From Verrucomicrobia subdivision 3 bacterium UBA7542 (GTDB lineage Bacteria; Verrucomicrobiota; Verrucomicrobiia; Limisphaerales; UBA11358), in contig DLMG01000125.1 of NCBI GenBank assembly GCA_002479245.1, forward strand, positions 1,352 through 16,505: a stretch of 15,154 bases of DNA, read 5' to 3'. The notes under the pieces were generated by a model. That model was not told the origin of the DNA. It made no database searches and was given only the letters and a program-made list of their open reading frames with translations. Below, one piece after another: positions 6,382-14,148 of this stretch; the stretch's first letter is position 1, and each line of letters opens with the position of its first letter. A program made the position numbers and the translations under genes.

Positions 6382-8396
6382 CGTGGTTGTTGTTTGCGAT
6401 GGCCCTTCTGCTTTTGGGCGCGATGGCGGTGCTGCTGTTGGGGCGTCCGGACCGGAATGTTTCCTGGCTTGGCGCCGGATCGGTGGTGATTGCTTCCGTG
6501 CTGGGTTGCGTCCCGGTGATTCACGTGTTGTCAGGAGGTTCAGTCGAAGCCGTGCGCGTGCCTTGGTCGGTGCCTTTTGGAGAATTCTTCCTTGAACTGG
6601 ATCCACTTACGGCGTGGTTTCTTTTCCCGACATTGCTGGTTTCGGCGCTTTCGGCGATTTATGGCGTGGGTTATTTGCGGTCGTGGCAGGGTCGCCGCTC
6701 ACTTGGCCCGGTTTGGTTTTTCTACTGCCTGCTGGTGCTGGGCATGATGCTCGTCCTGCTGGCGCGCAATGCCGTGCTGTTTCTGATTGCCTGGGAATTA
6801 ATGGCGCTGGCGTCGTTCTTCCTGGTGACGTTCGAGCATGAACGCGAATCCGTGCGGGAGGCGGGCTGGATTTATTTTGTGGCAACACACTTGGGCACGG
6901 CCTTTCTGCTGGTGTTCTTCCTTTTGACGGCGCGCGAAACCGGCTCGATGGATTTCACTGTTTGGGCGGAGAAAGGCATTCAAACACGCGGTTTGGCTGA
7001 CATTCTCTTTCTGCTGGCGATCGTCGGGTTCGGCACGAAGGCCGGCTTCATGCCATTTCACGTCTGGCTGCCAGAGGCGCATCCCGCCGCGCCAAGTCAC
7101 GTATCGGCGTTGATGTCGGGCGTGATGATCAAAACCGGAATTTATGGATTGCTGCGTGCGCTCACATTTCTGGGCGCGCCCGCCGGCGCCGGGGCTACGG
7201 CAGGCAGGCCACCCCTGTGGTGGGGGTGGGCACTCATCGGTATCGGGCTGACTTCGGGTGTGCTCGGCGTGTTGTTTGCGCTGGCGCAACATGACTTGAA
7301 ACGGCTGCTGGCGTATCACAGCGTGGAAAACATCGGCATCATCACCTTGGGCCTCGGCACCGGTTTGTTGGGCATGAGCACCGGTTCATCCATGCTCATC
7401 GTGCTGGGATTCGGCGGCGGATTGCTGCACGTGGTCAATCACGCCTTGTTCAAAGGTTTGTTGTTCCTCGGCGCGGGCGCGGTGTTGCACGGCACCGGAA
7501 CGCTTGAAATTGACCACCTCGGCGGGTTGCTGAAACGGATGCCGTGGACGGCGGCGACTTTCCTCATTGGCGCTGTCGCCATTTCGGGTCTGCCACCGCT
7601 GAACGGTTTTGTGAGCGAATTTCTGATTTTTCTGGGTGCGTTCAAGGGCGGCGTTTCAACGGGCGGGGCGATCGCCGTGCCGTTGCTCGCGCTGATTGCC
7701 GGCCTGGCGCTGATTGGCGGGCTGGCGGCGGCGTGTTTCACCAAGGCGTTCGGCATTGTTTTTCTCGGCGAGCCGCGCAGTGAACACGTCTCGCATGCAC
7801 ATGAGGCGGATTGGACCATGCGATTGCCCATGCTGATACTGGCGGCCGGGTGCGTTCTCATCGGTTTGTTCGCGCCGGTCGTGGTTGGAAGTTTGCAGGC
7901 GGTGCTGGAGAACCTGACACACTTGCAACCCGCAGCGGTCAGCGAAAATCTGGCCGCCGTGGCAAGCCCGCTGGCATGGGTTGTAATCGGAACCGTTGCC
8001 TTTCTGTTGTTGCTGCTGGCATTGATCCTGTTGCGGCGCGGTCTGCTGGCAGGCCGCCGGGTGGAAACGAATGTCACTTGGGGATGCGGCTACGCGCAGC
8101 CAACCGCCCGGATGCAATACACCGCCTCATCGTTTGCCCAACCGCTGATGGATTTGTTCAGGCCGTTGCTCGGCACGAAGAAAAAAATTTCGCCCCCACG
8201 CGGTTTTTTCCCGGAAGAAGCGGCGCTGAAAACCGTGACACCTGACATCTCCCACGAAGAAGTGTATCGGCCCGTGTTTGGCCGTATCAACGAATGGCTC
8301 TCCCAGTTGCGCTGGGTGCAACACGGCAAAGTCCAGCTTTACGTGCTTTACATCGCGGTGACGCTGATTGTTTTGCTGATTTGGGAATTACGTTGA
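6378..8396 (+). CDS. hyfB: HyfB-like antiporter-type membrane subunit (NuoL/NuoM family)
   Basis: A 672-residue multi-helix inner-membrane protein, the same length as I recall for E. coli HyfB. It belongs to the proton-translocating antiporter family shared by complex I and group 4 hydrogenases. Key channel residues are visible: E140 (LIAWELMALASFFLV), K221 (GFGTKAGFMPFHVWLPEAHP) and K359 (NHALFKGLLFLGAG), plus the HDLKRLLAYHSVENIGII loop near 305-322. The long C-terminal extension with WGCGYAQPTARMQYTASSF is typical of HyfB/HycC rather than NuoL. It probably moves H+ or Na+ when the complex turns over. The GTG start is set by the upstream ribosome binding site and the 4-nt overlap with the EIIA gene. 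The next gene starts 3 nt after its stop. Confidence 0.92.
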   Translation: MTWLLFAMALLLLGAMAVLLLGRPDRNVSWLGAGSVVIASVLGCVPVIHVLSGGSVEAVRVPWSVPFGEFFLELDPLTAWFLFPTLLVSALSAIYGVGYLRSWQGRRSLGPVWFFYCLLVLGMMLVLLARNAVLFLIAWELMALASFFLVTFEHERESVREAGWIYFVATHLGTAFLLVFFLLTARETGSMDFTVWAEKGIQTRGLADILFLLAIVGFGTKAGFMPFHVWLPEAHPAAPSHVSALMSGVMIKTGIYGLLRALTFLGAPAGAGATAGRPPLWWGWALIGIGLTSGVLGVLFALAQHDLKRLLAYHSVENIGIITLGLGTGLLGMSTGSSMLIVLGFGGGLLHVVNHALFKGLLFLGAGAVLHGTGTLEIDHLGGLLKRMPWTAATFLIGAVAISGLPPLNGFVSEFLIFLGAFKGGVSTGGAIAVPLLALIAGLALIGGLAAACFTKAFGIVFLGEPRSEHVSHAHEADWTMRLPMLILAAGCVLIGLFAPVVVGSLQAVLENLTHLQPAAVSENLAAVASPLAWVVIGTVAFLLLLLALILLRRGLLAGRRVETNVTWGCGYAQPTARMQYTASSFAQPLMDLFRPLLGTKKKISPPRGFFPEEAALKTVTPDISHEEVYRPVFGRINEWLSQLRWVQHGKVQLYVLYIAVTLIVLLIWELR

Positions 8397-8399
8397 GCC

Positions 8400-9311
8400 A
8401 TGAACGCCCTTTCTTTCATCCCGTTGCTGCTGGCGTTGATTTTGTCGCCATTGTTGTTCGGTGTCATCAACCGCACCAAGGCATTGTTTGCCGGACGACG
8501 CGGTCAGCCGCTGCTCCAAACCTATTACGATTTGTGGAAGCTGCTGCGAAAGGGCGCGGTTTACAGCCGCACGACAACCTGGATATTTCGCGCCGGGCCG
8601 ATGGTCGGGCTGGCGGCGGCCTGGGTTGCGGCGACGCTGGTGCCGCTGGGGAATTTCCCGGCGCTCATCGCGTTTCCGGCGGATTTTCTGCTTTTCGCCG
8701 GTCTGCTGGGGTTGATGCGATTCTTCACTGTGGTCGCGGCGCTCGACACCGGTTCGAGCTTTGAGGGCATGGGCGCGAGCCGTGAAGTATTTTTTTCCGC
8801 ACTGACCGAACCGGCCTTGTTTGTCGTGCTGGCGACGCTGGCGCGACAAACCGGGCAGCTTTCACTCTCAACGATGTTTGAGCCGGTGTCGGGTGCCGAT
8901 TGGCTGCACGGCGGACCGGTGCTGGCACTGGTGATTATCGCGCTGATGATTGTGCTGCTGGCGGAGAACGCGCGCATTCCGGTGGACGACCCGAACACCC
9001 ACCTCGAATTAACCATGATTCACGAGGTGATGGTGCTGGATCACAGCGGGCCGGATTTCGCCTTCATCCTTTATGCTGCCGCGTTGAAGCTATGGATGCT
9101 CGGCGCGCTGGTGCTGAGCATGGTGCTTCCGTCCTCCGGCGGGAATCCCTGGCTGAGCCTTGCCCTGGTGTCGGGCGGCATGTTCGGGCTGGCGGTTGTG
9201 ATTGGAGTGATCGAATCCGTCATGGCGCGGTTGCGCCTGCTGGTTGTGCCGCAACTGCTCATTGGTGCCGGCGCGGTGGCGACTGTGGCACTGATCCTGA
9301 CATTGAGGTGA
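8400..9311 (+). CDS. hyfC: HyfC-like membrane anchor subunit (NuoH/HycD family)
   Basis: A 303-residue integral membrane protein of the NuoH/HycD family, which links the hydrophilic electron-transfer arm to the ion-pumping arm. The family loop QPLLQTYYDLWKLLRKG is at residues 36-52, and the charged loop ARIPVDDPNTHLELTMIHEV at 191-210 provides the acidic residues thought to pass protons between arms. About eight hydrophobic segments are evident. It is slightly shorter than E. coli HyfC (~320). The ATG lies 3 nt after the hyfB-like stop and gives the expected N-terminus. The preceding ribosome binding site is weak, so translation probably depends on coupling. Confidence 0.92.
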   Translation: MNALSFIPLLLALILSPLLFGVINRTKALFAGRRGQPLLQTYYDLWKLLRKGAVYSRTTTWIFRAGPMVGLAAAWVAATLVPLGNFPALIAFPADFLLFAGLLGLMRFFTVVAALDTGSSFEGMGASREVFFSALTEPALFVVLATLARQTGQLSLSTMFEPVSGADWLHGGPVLALVIIALMIVLLAENARIPVDDPNTHLELTMIHEVMVLDHSGPDFAFILYAAALKLWMLGALVLSMVLPSSGGNPWLSLALVSGGMFGLAVVIGVIESVMARLRLLVVPQLLIGAGAVATVALILTLR

Positions 9312-9315
9312 ACCT

Positions 9316-9954
9316 ATGATGACGGACCTGATTCTCGTGCTGGTCGTGCTGACAAACTTGAAGTTGCTGGGTTCAAGCCGGCTCGGCGCTTCAATTCGCG
9401 TCGTCGCGGCGCAGGGTGTAATGCTGGGTCTGTTGCCGGTTTTGGCGCACGTGCATGAGTTGTCATTGCACTTTGCTGCGCTGGCGGTGGGAACCGTCGC
9501 GCTCAAGGGAGTGGTGTTCCCCTGGTTGTTGTTCCGTGCATTGCGCGAGGCGGAGGTAACGCGCGAAGTCGAGCCTTATGTCGCCTACATCACTTCGATT
9601 CTCATTGGTTTGGCGGCGCTGGCTGCGTCGTTCTGGCTGGGCGGGCGGCTGCCCGTCTCGACCGTCGAGCCGTCGTCGCTGCTGGTGCCCTCGGCACTGT
9701 TTTCCATTTTAGCCGGATTGTTTCTGATTGTTGCCCGCAAACGCGCGGTAAACCAGGTGCTGGGATTTCTGGTCCTGGAGAACGGCATCTACACGTTTGG
9801 CGTCGGGATTGTCGCTGAAACGCCGTTCCTGGTGGAACTGGGAGTTTTATTGGATGCGTTTGTTGCGGTGTTTGTGATGGGGATTGCGGTTTACCACATC
9901 AACCGCGAATTCGACCACATTGAGGTGGACCGGCTGGATCGACTGAAAGGCTGA
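9316..9954 (+). CDS. hyfE: HyfE-like small membrane subunit (NuoK-related N-terminus)
   Basis: A 212-residue integral membrane protein, close to the ~216 residues of E. coli HyfE. It has about six to seven hydrophobic segments. The region LVPSALFSILAGLFLIVARKRAVNQVLGFLVLENGIYTFG (about 120-160) carries the NuoK-like pattern with an in-membrane glutamate (LENGIY). It is thought to form part of the proton path between NuoH-like and antiporter subunits. Two ATGs are adjacent (9316, 9319). GAGGTGA at 9305-9311, overlapping the hyfC-like stop, is well placed for the first. The next gene begins about 6 nt after its stop. Assignment rests on length, membrane pattern and strict operon order. Confidence 0.87.
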   Translation: MMTDLILVLVVLTNLKLLGSSRLGASIRVVAAQGVMLGLLPVLAHVHELSLHFAALAVGTVALKGVVFPWLLFRALREAEVTREVEPYVAYITSILIGLAALAASFWLGGRLPVSTVEPSSLLVPSALFSILAGLFLIVARKRAVNQVLGFLVLENGIYTFGVGIVAETPFLVELGVLLDAFVAVFVMGIAVYHINREFDHIEVDRLDRLKG

Positions 9955-9960
9955 CGGTTG

Positions 9961-11478
9961 ATGAAACACGAAGCATTACTTTGGTTGTTGATCTTGGTTC
10001 CGGCTGCGACGGGAGCCTTGGCGCTCCTGCTGCGCTCGGTGCGGACGATCCTGGGCGCCATGTGTGCAGGTGTCGGAATCAGCGTCGCCTTGGGGTGGTA
10101 TGTGGCGGGAAAAGTTTTGATGTCCGGCCCGGTGTCAGCGGGCGCGGAATGGTTGTATCTGGACGCCCTGTCAGCCTACAACCTGGGTGTCATGCTGTTG
10201 ATCTACGGGCTAAGTTCAGCCTACGCCTCGGTTTATTTCAGAGTAGAGCTGCGGGAGGGTCACCTGACGCTGAAACAAGCGCGGTTATTTGCCAGCTTAT
10301 GGTGTGGAGCACTGGCGGCGATGACGCTGGTGTTCATTTCAAACAACCTCGGGATCATGTGGGTGGGGATCGAGGCGACCACCTTGCTGACCGGTTTTCT
10401 GATTTGTGTGCATGTGACGGGCGAATCACTGGAAGCGATGTGGAAGTATATTTTGATCTGCTCCGTTGGCGTCGCATTTGCCTTCATGGGAACGCTGCTG
10501 GTCGGAGCCTCGGCGCACGGGCTTGGTCTGCGCGCGCCGGAAGTCCTGTTGTGGACGAGGCTGCAGGCGCACGCTGGGTCACTGAACCCGGCCTGCCTTA
10601 AAGCCGCTTTCATCTTCCTGCTGGTCGGTTACGGCACCAAGGCGGGTCTGGCCCCGATGCACAACTGGTTGCCGGACGCGCACAGCCAGGCGCCGGCGCC
10701 GGTTTCGGCGATCTTTTCCGGGTTCATGTTGAATACGGCCTTGTATTGCGTGATGCGTTACGTGCCAATTGTCGAGGCGGGCACGGGAAACACGGGCTGG
10801 GGGTTGCGGCTTTTGACCGGGTTTGGCCTCATTTCGATTCTGGTGGCGGCGGCGTTCATTCTGTTTCAACATGACCTGAAACGGCTGCTGGCCTATCACA
10901 GTGTCGAGCATATCGGCATCATTACGCTCGGCGTGGGTTTGGGCGGCTTGGGAACATTCGCAGCGCTCTTCCACACCCTCAACCACTCGCTCTGCAAAAC
11001 GCTCGCCTTCTTTGCGGCAGGACGGCTGGGGCAGATGTTCGGCACGCACGACATGCGCAAGCTGGCGGGTGTAATGCGCGTGGCGCCAGTGTGGGGGATG
11101 GGATTGTTCGGGAGCCTGCTGGCGCTGATCGGCGTGGCGCCTTTTGCATTGTTCATGAGCGAACTGCAGATGCTCAAGGCGGCCGTGGACAAAGGAGCCA
11201 TCCTGGCGCTGGTCTTGTTTTTGTTCGGAGCCGGGGTGGTTTTTGTGGGCGCTTTGGGCCACGCCATTCCGTTGGCTTGGGGAAAGGCGGCTTCCACAGT
11301 CCAGCCAGCCCGTGCTGGAACTTTGGAGACGTTGTTGGTCGTGGTGCCGCTCGTATTTTTGCTGGTGTTGGGACTATGGATGCCCGGACCGTTACAGACG
11401 GCTTTAAACGCCGCTGCCGATGTCATCCGCCACGTCAGTCCGGCGCTTGCCGGTTCTCCGGGAGGAATAATGCCGTGA
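9961..11478 (+). CDS. hyfF: HyfF-like antiporter-type membrane subunit (NuoL/M/N family)
   Basis: A 505-residue multi-helix membrane protein, the second antiporter-type subunit of the operon. E138 (GIMWVGIEATTLLTGF) and K227 (GYGTKAGLAPMHNWLPDAHS) mark the two half-channels, and HDLKRLLAYHSVEHIGIITLG recalls the HyfB-like protein. E. coli Hyf has a further antiporter subunit (HyfD) that is absent here, so this complex has two. The start is uncertain between TTG at 9958 (better spaced from AAAGG at 9946-9950) and ATG at 9961; the ATG is used. Its stop overlaps the next start in a GTGA, the same arrangement as EIIA/HyfB. About 14 hydrophobic segments are expected. Confidence 0.9.
   Translation: MKHEALLWLLILVPAATGALALLLRSVRTILGAMCAGVGISVALGWYVAGKVLMSGPVSAGAEWLYLDALSAYNLGVMLLIYGLSSAYASVYFRVELREGHLTLKQARLFASLWCGALAAMTLVFISNNLGIMWVGIEATTLLTGFLICVHVTGESLEAMWKYILICSVGVAFAFMGTLLVGASAHGLGLRAPEVLLWTRLQAHAGSLNPACLKAAFIFLLVGYGTKAGLAPMHNWLPDAHSQAPAPVSAIFSGFMLNTALYCVMRYVPIVEAGTGNTGWGLRLLTGFGLISILVAAAFILFQHDLKRLLAYHSVEHIGIITLGVGLGGLGTFAALFHTLNHSLCKTLAFFAAGRLGQMFGTHDMRKLAGVMRVAPVWGMGLFGSLLALIGVAPFALFMSELQMLKAAVDKGAILALVLFLFGAGVVFVGALGHAIPLAWGKAASTVQPARAGTLETLLVVVPLVFLLVLGLWMPGPLQTALNAAADVIRHVSPALAGSPGGIMP
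11461..11466 (+). promoter_or_regulatory. Shine-Dalgarno that fixes the GTG start of the large subunit
   Basis: GGAGGA lies 8 nt before the GTG at 11475, inside the end of the HyfF-like gene. It supports the start that overlaps the previous stop by 4 nt. The frame is open upstream to 11091, but that extension translates to Arg/Gly-rich sequence antiparallel in character to nothing known and is rejected. Confidence 0.85.
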
Positions 11479-13034
11479 CCGCTAATTCCATTTCAACTGT
11501 TCGCAACGGGCAGAAGGTGGACCTGGCCAACCTGCCACTGGTTGCTTTCGGAGACTTTCGAGACGCGATCGTGTCGGCGGTTAAAGCTGGCGCGCGCCTC
11601 AGCGCCTTGTTTGGCGTTGCGCTTCAAGAGGCCGATGTCCAAGGCCGCCACGCAGCGCCGGGCTTGGGCGATCTTCGGCTGTTCGCGGTGCTGGCACAGG
11701 AGGCAGAAGGAATGCTGGCCGTGACTTCAACACGCGTTGGGGACACCTATCCCGCATTGACTCCCGATTGCCCACAGGCGCATTGGTTCGAGCGCGAAAT
11801 TGCAGAACAGTGGGGAGTCAAGCCCGAAGGCCATCCCTGGCTAAAGCCGATCCGCTTCCATCACTCCTACCGCAAAGGTCGCGACGCTTGGAACCGCCCT
11901 GTAGAAATACCCATTCAACCAGGGGTCACGAATTTCTTTACGATGACCGGCGACGAAGTTCATGAAGTCGCGGTTGGACCGGTGCATGCCGGCATCATCG
12001 AGCCGGGACATTTTCGTTTTCAGTGCCACGGTGAAAAGGTTTATCACCTGGAGATTTCGCTCGGCTACCAGCACCGGGGTGTCGAACGCGCCCTCATCGG
12101 CGGACCGGGCAAACGGACGATTTCCTATATGGAAACACTTGCCGGTGACACGACTATCGGTCACACACTCACCTATTGCGAGGCAGTCGAGGCGCTGGCG
12201 GATTGCCGCGTGCCGGCACGGGCGCAGGCACTTCGAGCCATTGCACTCGAACTGGAACGGCTCGCGAACCACACCGGCGATCTCGGCGCGCTCGCCAACG
12301 ACATCGGTTATCTGCCAACGGCGAGTTATTGCGGGCGGATTCGCGGCGATTTCCTGAACCTGACCGCCTTGATTTGCGGGAACCGGTTTGGGCGCGGGTT
12401 GATTCGTCCCGGCGGTGTCTTGTTCGACCTGGACGAAGCCCGGCAAAAGCAGTTGGAAGAGCGTCTGGCGGAAGCGCACAAAGATGTGACGAACGCAGTG
12501 GAGTTGCTCTGGGACACATCATCCGTCCGTGCCCGGTTTGAAAACGCGGGGCCGGTCTCGCGCGAGATGGCGGTTGAACTGGGGCTGGTCGGCGTGGTGG
12601 CGCGGGCCAGTGGGCTGGGACATGATGTGCGGTCCCAGTTTCCTTCGGGCATTTACCGGTTTGCCCAGATTCCGGTGTCGTCGTATCACACGGGAAGCGT
12701 TTTTGCGCGCGCCTACGTGCGGTGGATGGAAATCCAGCGTTCCATCGCCTTTGTCTTCGATCAGCTCAAGGCGCTGCCCGACGGGCCGGTACGGTCGGAA
12801 ATCGGCACGCTCGCCGCCAATTCCGCCGTGGTGTCGCTCACCGAAGGCTGGCGTGGCGAAATCTGCCACGTGGCTTTGACGGATGCTCATGGCCGCTTTG
12901 CGCACTACAAAATTGTGGATCCTTCGTTCCACAACTGGATGGGGCTGGCCCTGGCGCTCCGGAACCAGCAAATTTCCGATTTCCCGCTCTGCAACAAGAG
13001 CTTCAACCTGTCCTATTGCGGCCATGATCTGTAA
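11475..13034 (+). CDS. HyfG-like large subunit (NuoC-NuoD fusion) lacking nickel ligands
   Basis: A 519-residue cytoplasmic-arm protein. Residues ~1-145 match the NuoC/30-kDa domain (TYPALTPDCPQAHWFEREIAEQWG ending in a KPIRFHHSYRKG region), and ~150-519 the NuoD/49-kDa hydrogenase-large-subunit domain (VGPVHAGIIEPGHFRF, LEISLGYQHRGVE, ERLANHTGDLG). In [NiFe] hydrogenases nickel is held by CxxC near RxCGxC...H and by DPCxxC at the C-terminus. Here the first site reads TLAGDTTIGHTLTYCE, with A223 and T226 at the cysteine positions before H230. The second reads DPSFHNW, with S484 and N487 instead. No Ni-Fe centre can be bound in the normal way, so H2 chemistry is not expected. This is the hallmark of Ehr-type complexes. 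The gene is coupled to the HyfF-like gene and followed by a 261-nt repeat-bearing gap. The symbol is left blank because hyfG would imply a hydrogenase. Confidence 0.93.
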   Translation: MTANSISTVRNGQKVDLANLPLVAFGDFRDAIVSAVKAGARLSALFGVALQEADVQGRHAAPGLGDLRLFAVLAQEAEGMLAVTSTRVGDTYPALTPDCPQAHWFEREIAEQWGVKPEGHPWLKPIRFHHSYRKGRDAWNRPVEIPIQPGVTNFFTMTGDEVHEVAVGPVHAGIIEPGHFRFQCHGEKVYHLEISLGYQHRGVERALIGGPGKRTISYMETLAGDTTIGHTLTYCEAVEALADCRVPARAQALRAIALELERLANHTGDLGALANDIGYLPTASYCGRIRGDFLNLTALICGNRFGRGLIRPGGVLFDLDEARQKQLEERLAEAHKDVTNAVELLWDTSSVRARFENAGPVSREMAVELGLVGVVARASGLGHDVRSQFPSGIYRFAQIPVSSYHTGSVFARAYVRWMEIQRSIAFVFDQLKALPDGPVRSEIGTLAANSAVVSLTEGWRGEICHVALTDAHGRFAHYKIVDPSFHNWMGLALALRNQQISDFPLCNKSFNLSYCGHDL

Positions 13035-13035
13035 T

Positions 13036-13090
13036 CCCGAAATTCGAAGCCCGAAATCCGAAAGAAGTCCAAAGCCCGAGGACCGAAAGC
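13036..13090. repeat. Short degenerate tandem repeat after the large-subunit gene
   Basis: Two 14-nt units, CCCGAAATTCGAAG and CCCGAAATCCGAAA, are followed by looser copies (AAGCCCGAGGACCGAAAG). It begins directly after the stop of the large-subunit gene. Function unknown; no coding potential is claimed. Confidence 0.55.
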
Positions 13091-13107
13091 CGGGAGACTT
13101 TGTTTTT

Positions 13108-13221
13108 GGAGCGCGGCTTGTCCCAAGCCGCAGCAGTTCCGGAGGCACCTGTCGGCTTGGGAAGTTTTACGAATCGCTCTGCGCGCAAGTGACTGCTGCG
13201 AGTTGGGACAACTCGCGCTCC
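13108..13221. repeat. Paired hairpin repeat between large- and small-subunit genes
   Basis: Arms at 13108-13134 and 13195-13221 are inverted copies, 23 of 27 matching, 60 nt apart. Each arm folds alone into an 8-bp stem with a TCC loop: GCGGCTTG-TCC-CAAGCCGC and GCGAGTTG-TCC-CAACTCGC. The four arm differences preserve pairing inside each hairpin. The left arm is an exact copy of the repeat at 5304-5330. It sits in the only sizeable gap of the operon and may stabilise or attenuate the transcript. Confidence 0.85.
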
Positions 13222-13295
13222 GTGGGCAGCGCCCGGAGGCGCACCGCGCGGACCATTGAACGGCACATTCGAGTTCCAGAATCTGGAATTGTCTT

Positions 13296-14054
13296 ATGAT
13301 CAATACATTGCTGGCCCGCGCTCAACAGAAGCATCGCACCATCGGTTTCCCGAAGCTGCCGCCGGTTTTGCCCGATCGTTTGCGCGGACGGCCGGCAATT
13401 GATGCCGCGAAATGCCCGGCCGGTTGCCGCATTTGCGCCGACGCCTGTCCAACGGATGCAATTACACTCGGTGAAAAAGGGCCAAGGCTCGATCTGGGCT
13501 GCTGCCTCTTTTGCCCGGAATGCGAGCGGGCCTGTCCGGAAGGCGCGATCCGCTTTACCACCGAGCATCGGCTCGCGGCTTCGCGTCGGGAAGAGTTGGT
13601 CCTCGGTGAAAAAGAATTTCAACTGGCCCGGGCGCTCGATGAAAAGACGCGCCGGATTTTTGGCCGTTCGCTCAAACTGCGCCAGGTGAGTGCCGGCGGC
13701 TGCAACGGCTGCGAGTCTGACGTGAATGTGCTGAACACGGTGGTGTTTGACCTGGGGCGGTTTGGCGTTCAATTCGTCGCGTCGCCGCGCCACGCCGATG
13801 GACTGCTCATCACCGGGCCGGTGACACAGAATATGGAACTGGCTTTGCGGAAAACATACGAGGCCGTGCCGTCGCCCAAGCTGGTGATTGCCGTGGGCGC
13901 GTGCGCCATTTCGGGTGGGCCTTACGCCGGCCATCCCGAGCAGCGCAACGGGGCTGACCGGGTTGTGCCGGTGGACCTTTACATCCCAGGTTGTCCGCCG
14001 CATCCCATCACGATTTTGGACGGATTGCTGAGAATATTGGGCCGAATCGAATAG
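13296..14054 (+). CDS. Small subunit: 2[4Fe-4S] ferredoxin-NuoB fusion (HyfH/HyfI-like)
   Basis: A 252-residue iron-sulfur protein joining two functions that are separate (HyfH and HyfI) in E. coli. Residues ~33-90 are a two-cluster ferredoxin domain: C40, C44, C47, C51 and C70, C73, C76, C80. The first motif is spaced Cx3Cx2Cx3CP instead of the usual Cx2Cx2Cx3CP. Residues ~125-250 are the NuoB/small-subunit domain with ligands C136 and C139 (GGCNGCESD), C203 (VGACAISGG) and C233 (PGCPPHP) for the cluster next to the large-subunit active cavity. It should carry electrons through three [4Fe-4S] clusters between a soluble partner and the catalytic cavity. It is the last gene of the operon, 261 nt after the large subunit, with only a weak GGA ahead of its ATG; a separate promoter in the gap is possible but not visible. 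Confidence 0.92.
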   Translation: MINTLLARAQQKHRTIGFPKLPPVLPDRLRGRPAIDAAKCPAGCRICADACPTDAITLGEKGPRLDLGCCLFCPECERACPEGAIRFTTEHRLAASRREELVLGEKEFQLARALDEKTRRIFGRSLKLRQVSAGGCNGCESDVNVLNTVVFDLGRFGVQFVASPRHADGLLITGPVTQNMELALRKTYEAVPSPKLVIAVGACAISGGPYAGHPEQRNGADRVVPVDLYIPGCPPHPITILDGLLRILGRIE

Positions 14055-14079
14055 ACCTGTTCTGACTGCGCCGTTTGAA

Positions 14080-14114
14080 GTTGAGGGTTGAATGTTGAGA
14101 GTTGAGAGTTGAAT
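14080..14114. repeat. Heptamer tandem array, five GTTGAGN-type units
   Basis: Five 7-nt units run without break: GTTGAGG, GTTGAAT, GTTGAGA, GTTGAGA, GTTGAAT. The array begins 25 nt after the small-subunit stop and ends next to GAATGCCTGC. A second five-unit array lies at 14888-14922, beyond the DUF504 gene pair. Confidence 0.85.
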
Positions 14115-14148
14115 GCCTGCCCTCCGTAGCTTCAGAGCGAAGGATGGG

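Noticed and set aside
11091..11474. An upstream extension of the large-subunit reading frame
   Set aside because: It overlaps the HyfF-like gene in another frame, its translation is low-complexity Arg/Gly-rich, and a good Shine-Dalgarno at 11461-11466 points to the GTG at 11475.
11475..13034. Reading the operon as an active hydrogenase-4 that makes or uses H2
   Set aside because: All four nickel-binding cysteine positions are replaced (A223, T226, S484, N487).
13035..13295. Small frames on both strands in the gap between large- and small-subunit genes
   Set aside because: They are translations of the hairpin repeats and the CCGAAAT tract, with no ribosome binding site.
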